From an uncultured Collinsella sp. (GTDB taxonomy: Bacteria > Actinomycetota > Coriobacteriia > Coriobacteriales > Coriobacteriaceae), in the NCBI GenBank assembly GCA_900548565.1, contig URKV01000065.1, forward strand, positions 1-10,003: a DNA stretch of 10,003 nt, written 5' to 3'. The notes below the pieces were generated by a model. That model saw only the letters and a list, made by a program, of their open reading frames with translations. It was not told where the DNA came from and did not search any database. A program made the position numbers and the translations under genes. Numbering within the stretch: position 1 is the stretch's first letter; every line of letters begins with the position of its first letter. Positions 5,794 to 10,003 of this stretch are shown piece by piece.

Positions 5794-6927
5794 TTACAGG
5801 TACTTGCGCCAATCGTCATCGTCTTCATCGTCCTCGGCGGCAGCCTGGGCCTGCTCGGCGGCGCGGGCAGCCGCAGCGCGAGCGGCAACCTGGGCATAGG
5901 ACTCCTCGTTGCGCTCGGGGAAGTTTGCCAGCACATGCTCGAACTTGGCAAAATCTTCGTCCCAGCGCGTAGAGGGCACGGCAAAAAAGACCTGCTTGAC
6001 CTTAAAGTCGCCCGATGCGAGCTCCTTGCGGAAGAGCTCGGCCACGGCCTCGGCGTCAAAGCCGTTGTTGTCGCAGCCCCAAGCGCCCAGCACGAGCTTC
6101 TCGCGACCCAGCTCGTCGCAGATGGCAAGCACAAAGCGGATGCGATCGCGCAGGGCGTCCAGCAGGGCATCGTCACCCACACGATACTCCTGGCGAGCGC
6201 GCTTGGCGTTGGGCGCGGCGGCCACGATCACGTCGGCATACGCATGCACGTGGTTGCGGTCGAAGCGCACCGCAGGCACCACCAGCGCACGGTTGCGGTA
6301 AAGCTCGCAGTTGATGTTGCGGCGACGGTTCTCGCCGTACCATTTGCGCTGTTTATCGAGCACGTTGTACAGGTACGAATCGGCACAGAGCGTGGCCTCC
6401 TGACCCAGATAGCCCTGGATGTAGCCGCCGCCCGGGTTGGTGAACGAGGCAAAGTCGAGCACGGCCATGTCGCAGAACTGCGCATAGCCTCGGCCGTTAT
6501 CCAGAATGGCCTGCGTGGCAGAGGCGTCGAGCACGGTGACCTCGGGCAGGACCGGAGCGGGCTCCTCGGCGGCAGGCGCGGACTCGGTCTCCGTGGCCTC
6601 CTCTGCGTGTGCAGGCTCGGCCGTAACCTCGGTCTCGGCGGACGCAACCTCAGCGGTCTCGGCCTCGGCGGCCTCAGACTCCTCGGCAACCTGTTCCTCG
6701 ACAGCGTCGGCCGCTTGGGCCTTGGCCTTCATCGCCGCGACAAAACCGGCAGGCATACCATCGAACTCGCACACGCCGGCAAGCGAACGCTCGATATCCT
6801 TGGCGCACGCTTCGGACACAGTTGCCACGTGACGCTCGGCGGCCTTGGCACGGGCCTCGCGCTTGGGATTGGGCTGACCCGCTCGGTTGGACCTGCGGTT
6901 ACGGTTCCTGTTGTCGACGTCTGCCAT
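5794..6927 (-). CDS. Microbial-type PARG-like protein (TIGR02452 family), variant active site
   Basis: 377 residues. The C-terminal part (about 130-345) matches the microbial poly(ADP-ribose) glycohydrolase / TIGR02452 macrodomain family, which removes ADP-ribose from proteins. Signatures are VLDFASFTNPGGGYI (156-170), QEATLCADS (176-184), ALVVPAV.FDR (214-224) and LVLGAWGC (278-285). In active PARGs the loop reads GGG-x6-8-QEE with the second Glu catalytic; here it is Gln176-Glu177-Ala178 (codons CAG GAG GCC), so hydrolysis may be lost or changed. The protein is longer than the usual 260-290: it has an Arg/Asn-rich N-terminus (5-32), an Ala/Glu low-complexity stretch (about 72-125) inserted before the core, and an Ala-rich then acidic tail (346-377, with EDDEDDDDW). 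AAAGGTGA precedes the ATG by about 6 nt. It has its own terminator and no ADP-ribosyltransferase beside it. Cytosolic; family call firm, activity uncertain. Confidence 0.85.
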   Translation of the reverse strand: MADVDNRNRNRRSNRAGQPNPKREARAKAAERHVATVSEACAKDIERSLAGVCEFDGMPAGFVAAMKAKAQAADAVEEQVAEESEAAEAETAEVASAETEVTAEPAHAEEATETESAPAAEEPAPVLPEVTVLDASATQAILDNGRGYAQFCDMAVLDFASFTNPGGGYIQGYLGQEATLCADSYLYNVLDKQRKWYGENRRRNINCELYRNRALVVPAVRFDRNHVHAYADVIVAAAPNAKRARQEYRVGDDALLDALRDRIRFVLAICDELGREKLVLGAWGCDNNGFDAEAVAELFRKELASGDFKVKQVFFAVPSTRWDEDFAKFEHVLANFPERNEESYAQVAARAAAARAAEQAQAAAEDDEDDDDWRKYL

Positions 6928-6992
6928 ACATGGTCACCTTTCCTGTCGCTGCCGCTATCGGCTTTTCCCATCCATGATACCCCGCCGAGTAC

Positions 6993-7020
6993 AAAAAGAC
7001 GGCCCCGAAGGACCGCCTTT
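6993..7020 (-). terminator. Rho-independent terminator with UUCG loop
   Basis: On the minus strand GGCGGTCC (complement of 7010-7017), loop TTCG, and GGGCCGTC (complement of 6998-7005) form an 8-bp stem with two G·U pairs, closed by the stable UUCG tetraloop and followed by TTTTTG. Flanking AAA/TTT pairs lengthen it. It ends the Bax inhibitor-1-like gene, whose stop is at 7064. Confidence 0.9.
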
Positions 7021-7063
7021 CGCATCGATTTACACGCACGGCAAGCACCGCCGCAATTCGCCA

Positions 7064-7759
7064 CTAGTCGCGACGGCCAAGGATGTTCAGGATGCGCAGG
7101 AACACGTTGATAATGTCCACGAACAGATTGGACGCCATGAGCACGGCGTTGGGCAGCGTAGGCGGCACCGTCGTGGCAACATAGGTGTCGTAGCCAATAA
7201 AGCCGGCGAACACCACGATTACGATCAGATCGGTGATGGTCTGCGAGACGCCCATGAACATCAGCACGATCTCAACCAGAATAGTGGCGAGCAGAATGCC
7301 AAAACCGATGCCATATACGCGCTGGAAAAACTTGGGGAACGTCACGCCCAAGGCGCCAAAGACAAAGGTGATGGCGGCCGTGGCGATAAAGGCAGTGTTG
7401 ATGGTGGGCAGGTCGTAGTTGGCAAGGCCAAACGACGCGGTCAGGCCAAAGGTGCTCGCAAAGATTACGTAGCCCACAAGGGACAGGCCCACGGACTGCT
7501 TACTGGCGGCGGCCGACATCATGACCATGCCGACGATGGTCAAAATAAACGAGCCAAAGACCAGCGGCAGGGCGGCGCCGCTCATCATCATGCGCGCAAA
7601 CGACATGGTGCTCGTAAAGTAGGCGCCGGCGCCCATGGCGCAAAAGCCCAAGAAGATCAGGGCAGACATGGCGAGATTGTACGCGCGCGGCGACATCTCC
7701 TTGGCGCGGCTTGCGCCGGTCTCGATGGGGCCGTTCTGATAGCCCTGGATATCGTTCAT
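7064..7759 (-). CDS. Bax inhibitor-1 (YccA/YetJ) family membrane protein
   Basis: 231-residue polytopic inner-membrane protein with about seven hydrophobic segments, the family norm: roughly 28-50, 60-82, 88-110, 120-140, 146-170, 175-195 and 205-226. Bacterial members such as YetJ are pH-sensitive calcium-leak channels, while others (YccA) bind the FtsH protease. The di-aspartyl sensor appears present: Asp191 (GYDTY) and Asp215 (LFVDIIN) are 24 residues apart, the spacing of Asp171 and Asp195 in B. subtilis YetJ. The C-terminus VDIINVFLRILNILGRR is typical. The start ATG (complement of 7757-7759) follows AAAGGA at 7-8 nt. It has a strong terminator downstream, so it is probably monocistronic. 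Whether it leaks calcium here is inferred from the family only. Confidence 0.92.
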   Translation of the reverse strand: MNDIQGYQNGPIETGASRAKEMSPRAYNLAMSALIFLGFCAMGAGAYFTSTMSFARMMMSGAALPLVFGSFILTIVGMVMMSAAASKQSVGLSLVGYVIFASTFGLTASFGLANYDLPTINTAFIATAAITFVFGALGVTFPKFFQRVYGIGFGILLATILVEIVLMFMGVSQTITDLIVIVVFAGFIGYDTYVATTVPPTLPNAVLMASNLFVDIINVFLRILNILGRRD

Positions 7760-7773
7760 AGGTTCGTCCTTTC

Positions 7774-7825
7774 AAAAAGTGCCGTGAAAGACGGCGCAGC
7801 AGGTGACAAGATTCCTGTCATTGTA
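7774..7825 (-). promoter_or_regulatory. Leader of the Bax-1-like gene: -10 box and hairpins
   Basis: On the minus strand TACAAT (complement of 7820-7825) is a candidate -10 without a clear -35. Next comes a TGACA/TGTCA dyad (7804-7808 with 7816-7820) around 7 nt, then GCCGT-CTTTC-ACGGC (7781-7795), AC and TTTTT (to 7774). The second hairpin with its T-tract could terminate the upstream 112-codon gene or act as a leader attenuator. It ends one nucleotide before the AAAGGA ribosome-binding site. Confidence 0.45.
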
Positions 7826-7843
7826 CCCGAATGCCGTACGTCC

Positions 7844-8182
7844 TTACCCACGGCGCTCGCCCTCGAGCGTACGGTCGAATGCCCACACCCACCAACGCAT
7901 CAGATGGGCCTGCGAACCATCTGGTCGTTCGCGCGTCTGGTCCTCCAGATACAACTCGGTCGCGTGCCCGCCAAAACGCACCTTATAGGTTGCCGTACGG
8001 ATGCCGTGAACCGTCAGGCCAAACCCAGTGGTCGAGACAATCTCGTCAATCGTAAAGCAACGACCGTCGACCCAGCAGACGGTGACCGGCACGACCTGTC
8101 CGCCCGCGAGGATGCGAGCCACGACGTCCACATACTGCTTGTGCACGCGCCGAGTTTTGCCATCTGTCTGTCGATATTCCAT
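7844..8182 (-). CDS. Conserved-looking hypothetical protein, 112 aa
   Basis: I do not recognise a family with confidence. The product is a small soluble protein with no signal peptide or membrane helix. Its middle (about 20-85) looks like alternating beta strands: VDVVARI, VPVTVCWVDGRCFTIDEIV, ATYKVRFGGHATELYLED. The arrangement of a W-DGR-F-IDE block followed by a strand-rich segment and a Trp-rich end (RWWVWAFDR) recalls small actinobacterial DUF proteins of the DUF6504 kind; that is a resemblance only. The chosen ATG (complement of 8180-8182) has AGGAGG only 1 nt upstream, too close for normal pairing, but a good promoter 7 nt upstream predicts a leaderless mRNA starting at this ATG. Upstream in-frame Met codons at 8203 and 8269 lack ribosome sites and lie in the promoter region. 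Divergent from the phosphate transporter. Confidence 0.72.
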   Translation of the reverse strand: MEYRQTDGKTRRVHKQYVDVVARILAGGQVVPVTVCWVDGRCFTIDEIVSTTGFGLTVHGIRTATYKVRFGGHATELYLEDQTRERPDGSQAHLMRWWVWAFDRTLEGERRG

Positions 8183-8189
8183 GCCTCCT

Positions 8190-8219
8190 ATTATCGAACG
8201 CATGTTTGCATGTTGTAAA
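8190..8219 (-). promoter_or_regulatory. Sigma-70-type promoter predicting a leaderless mRNA
   Basis: On the minus strand TTTACA (complement of 8214-8219) and GATAAT (complement of 8190-8195) are separated by 18 nt, each one mismatch from consensus. Only 7 nt separate the -10 from the ATG at 8182, so transcription should begin at or beside the start codon. The spacer contains a direct repeat of GCATGTT (8200-8206 and 8208-8214, plus strand), a possible operator. Confidence 0.6.
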
Positions 8220-8370
8220 GCGAACAGACTGTGGTTTTGGAGTGTCGTAGTAATCGCACGTGTCCGCATGGCGTGTTAGCAAAAAGAACACCCGCGGTCA
8301 ACAGGGCTAATATTCAATTTTAGTGCCAAAAAGTTCACTTCTCCCATCAGAACTCGGTAAAGAAACCCAC

Positions 8371-8402
8371 AGGAGGTGATACGATTTATCATGTTTTTGT
8401 AA
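8371..8402 (+). promoter_or_regulatory. Perfect Shine-Dalgarno with three-codon ORF in the pit leader
   Basis: AGGAGGTGAT (8371-8380) is a ten-base exact complement of the conserved 16S rRNA 3' end. The next ATG (8391-8393) opens a minimal ORF, Met-Phe-Leu-stop (stop 8400-8402). TGATA and TATCA (8377-8381 and 8387-8391) form a 5-bp dyad between them. The transporter ATG is 30 nt past this stop, in the same frame. In the rest of the 250-bp gap (8183-8432) I see an AGTTC-N13-GAACT dyad (8332-8354) but no firm promoter for the transporter. Confidence 0.5.
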
Positions 8403-8432
8403 CGTGTCTGCAAACTTCGAGAAAGCCCATAT

Positions 8433-9482
8433 ATGGACGTAACGTTCTCAACCTTCCTCGGCCAAATTGTGTCGAACCCAGTCCTTGCCGTCACCGTGAT
8501 CCTCGCGTTGGGCGCCATCTTCGTCAATGGATGGACCGACGCGCCCAACGCCATCGCGACCTGCGTCACTACGCGTTGCATGCCCGCCCGCGCCGCCATT
8601 CTCATGAGCGCCGCATTCAACTTCCTCGGCGTGCTCATCATGACGCACTTTAACGCGAGCGTCGCCAACACCATCTCACATATCGTCGACTTTGGCGGAA
8701 ACAGCACCATGGCGCTCGCGTGCCTCTGCGCGGCACTGTTCTCCATCGTCGTCTACGGCGCCACAGCGTCGCGTTTTGGTATCCCCACCTCGCAAAGCCA
8801 CAGCCTTATCGCCGGCCTGACCGGTGCCGCTATCGCCCTCGGCGGCGCGAGCAGCGTCAACGTCCACGAATGGATGAAGGTCATCTACGGCCTGGCGCTC
8901 TCCATCGGTCTGGGCTTTGTCATGGGCTGGATCCTGTGCAAACTCGTCTCGATTCTGTTTGCCGCCGCCAACAGGCGACGTGCCAACGTCTTCTTTAAAT
9001 ACGCTCAGATCGCGAGTGCCGCGGCCATGAGCTTTATGCACGGCGCGCAGGATGGACAGAAGTTCATCGGCGTGCTCTTTTTAGGCGTGGCCTTCGCCAG
9101 CGGCCAGACGAGCGTCGGCGATGCCGGCATCCCCATCTGGATTATGCTGCTGTGCTCGGCCACTATGGGTATCGGCACCAGCGTGGGCGGCGAGCGCATC
9201 ATCAAGTCCGTCGGCCAGAGCATGGTCAAGCTCGAAAAGTACCAGGGCTTCTCCGCCGACCTGGCGGGCGCCGCAAACCTGCTGCTTGCTACCCTTACCG
9301 GCATCCCCGTGTCCTCCACCCACATCAAGACCTGCGCCATCATGGGCGTCGGTGCCGTCAAGCGCCTTTCGGCCATCAACTTCGGTGTCGTCAAGGACAT
9401 GATGTTCACCTGGTTCTTCACCTTCCCCGCCTGCGGACTCATCAGCTTTGTCATGGCCAAGCTGTTCATGATGTTCCTCTAG
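8433..9482 (+). CDS. pit: PiT-family inorganic phosphate transporter
   Basis: 349-residue integral membrane protein with about 9-10 hydrophobic segments, shorter than E. coli PitA (499) but within the range of compact bacterial PiT proteins. PiT carriers bring in phosphate, usually as a metal-phosphate complex, with a cation gradient. The duplicated signature is visible in both halves: NGWTDAPNAIAT (32-43) and FMHGAQDGQKFIG (201-213), each followed by its serine-rich partner, GIPTSQSHSLIAG (116-128) and GIPVSSTHIKT (290-300). The usual GAND core is WTDA in repeat 1 and GAQD in repeat 2, and the first partner has SQSH where many PiT proteins have STTH. A hydrophilic loop lies at about 178-187. 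The ribosome site before 8433 is weak (GAGA at about 8420), in contrast to the strong one 53 nt upstream. The DUF47 gene follows 67 bp later, the classic PiT operon order. Confidence 0.93.
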   Translation: MDVTFSTFLGQIVSNPVLAVTVILALGAIFVNGWTDAPNAIATCVTTRCMPARAAILMSAAFNFLGVLIMTHFNASVANTISHIVDFGGNSTMALACLCAALFSIVVYGATASRFGIPTSQSHSLIAGLTGAAIALGGASSVNVHEWMKVIYGLALSIGLGFVMGWILCKLVSILFAAANRRRANVFFKYAQIASAAAMSFMHGAQDGQKFIGVLFLGVAFASGQTSVGDAGIPIWIMLLCSATMGIGTSVGGERIIKSVGQSMVKLEKYQGFSADLAGAANLLLATLTGIPVSSTHIKTCAIMGVGAVKRLSAINFGVVKDMMFTWFFTFPACGLISFVMAKLFMMFL

Positions 9483-9549
9483 TCAAACCGAACGTCCATC
9501 CGGACTGCATTACCTCGCCCGCCCGTCTTCGCCTCGAAAGGACCCACCC

Positions 9550-9975
9550 ATGGCAAAGAAACCCGATTCGTTCTACTTTGATAACTACGTTGCCTGCGCC
9601 GACCTCGCCGTTCAGGCAGCCGAGCTGCTCACCAAGATTTTTGAGAACTTTGACCCTGCGCAGATCCACGACATGCTCGATAAGATGCATGCGATTGAGC
9701 ATGCGGCAGACAAAAAGCACCACGAGCTCGAAGACGCCCTGCTCACTGCCTTTATCACCCCGCTTGAGCGCGAGGATCTGGACCTGATGAGCTGCTCGCT
9801 CGACACCGTGCTCGACCGCATCGAGGGCGTCGTGCAGCGCGTCTACTTCACCAACATCCAGAGCATCCACCCCGATGCCATCGTCATCGCCCACAAGGTG
9901 ACCGATGCCTGCCGCGCCATGAAGGACCTGATGGTCGAGCTGCCCAACTACCGCAAGTCCAAGACCCTGCGCGAG
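9550..9975 (+). CDS. DUF47/PhoU-like Pit accessory protein, 3'-truncated
   Basis: The first 142 residues of a cytosolic all-helical protein of the DUF47 (PhoU-related) family, about 200-215 residues when complete. DUF47 proteins are commonly encoded beside PiT transporters and are thought to modulate them. Visible features are the amphipathic helices around FDNYVACADLAVQAAELL (10-27), IHDMLDKMHAIEHAADKKHHELEDALLTAF with the conserved E-AD-H pattern, TPLEREDLDLMS, and LDTVLDRIEGVVQRVYF. AAAGGA (9537-9542) lies 7 nt before the ATG, and there is no promoter or terminator between this gene and pit, so they are probably one transcript. The codons after Glu at 9973-9975 belong to the adapter; the frame's apparent ending SLIHI plus TGA is artificial. 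The missing C-terminus lies beyond the fragment. Confidence 0.92.
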
Positions 9976-10003
9976 CTGTCTCTTATACACATCTGACGCT
10001 GCC
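9976..10003 (-). other. Nextera sequencing adapter (artefact)
   Basis: CTGTCTCTTATACACATCT (9976-9994) is the reverse complement of the Tn5 mosaic end, and GACGCTGCC (9995-10003) is the beginning of the reverse-complemented read-1 tail. With 21-48 it makes a perfect 28-bp terminal inverted repeat that is purely a library product. It supplies a false in-frame stop to the DUF47 gene. Confidence 0.98.

Noticed and set aside
5935..8218. Long plus-strand open frames (391 and 443 codons) opposite the PARG-like and Bax-1-like genes
   Set aside because: They are shadows of genes with strong family motifs, ribosome sites and terminators on the other strand; their products are His/Gly/Arg-rich and match nothing I know.
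8332..8354. PhoP (PHO) box before the phosphate transporter
   Set aside because: Only one GTTCACT-like unit is visible; the actinobacterial box needs spaced direct repeats. An AGTTC/GAACT dyad is all that remains.
49..9975. Defence system, CRISPR array, prophage, integron or biosynthetic cluster
   Set aside because: No characteristic genes or repeats are present; the genes are housekeeping, transport and stress functions.
1..10003. 28-bp perfect inverted repeat at the two ends, as if the window were a transposon
   Set aside because: The repeat is the Nextera mosaic end plus read-1 tail; no transposase is encoded inside.

Overview
This is a high-GC bacterial fragment with tightly packed genes. 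The protein set points to a gut Coriobacteriia member of the Collinsella type (Actinomycetota): a short anaerobe-type ThiC, a PiT/DUF47 pair, an M18 aminopeptidase, and intergenic hairpins containing CCACCGCAA and GGACAGGCACC. That placement is an inference from protein style and composition; the window has no rRNA or other marker gene. Both ends are Nextera library adapter (1-48 and 9976-10003). The native DNA is therefore 49-9975, and the first and last genes are cut by fragment ends, not by biology.

Layout. 49-1017 (+) is the 3' part of an M18 metallo-aminopeptidase. A large stem-loop with a T-tract follows, then yaaA (peroxide stress, +). Convergent to yaaA is a small single-pass membrane protein (1954-2469, -). 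Divergent from that gene is a TPP riboswitch (2542-2636) leading into thiC (2641-3975), followed by thiD (4158-4988). These two genes make and phosphorylate the thiamine pyrimidine: ThiC makes HMP-P from the purine intermediate AIR, and ThiD converts HMP-P to HMP-PP. The riboswitch contains thiC's own ribosome-binding site. A hairpin with a 12-bp perfect stem separates thiD from four minus-strand genes that each appear to be separate transcription units: an SGNH/GDSL hydrolase (5050-5709), a microbial-type PARG-like protein (5794-6927), a Bax inhibitor-1/YetJ-family membrane protein (7064-7759) and a 112-residue protein of unknown function (7844-8182). A 250-bp divergent intergenic region then leads to a PiT-family phosphate transporter (8433-9482) and the start of its DUF47/PhoU-like partner (9550-9975, cut by adapter).

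Most of the window is housekeeping metabolism and stress physiology. I see no defence island, CRISPR array, insertion sequence, prophage, tRNA or rRNA. The points most worth a second look are: a PARG-like protein whose catalytic second glutamate reads Ala (QEA instead of QEE); a ten-base perfect Shine-Dalgarno followed by a three-codon ORF in the phosphate-transporter leader; a promoter that predicts a leaderless mRNA for the 112-residue protein; thiC's ribosome-binding site inside its TPP aptamer; and several terminator-like hairpins that abut the next gene's ribosome-binding site.
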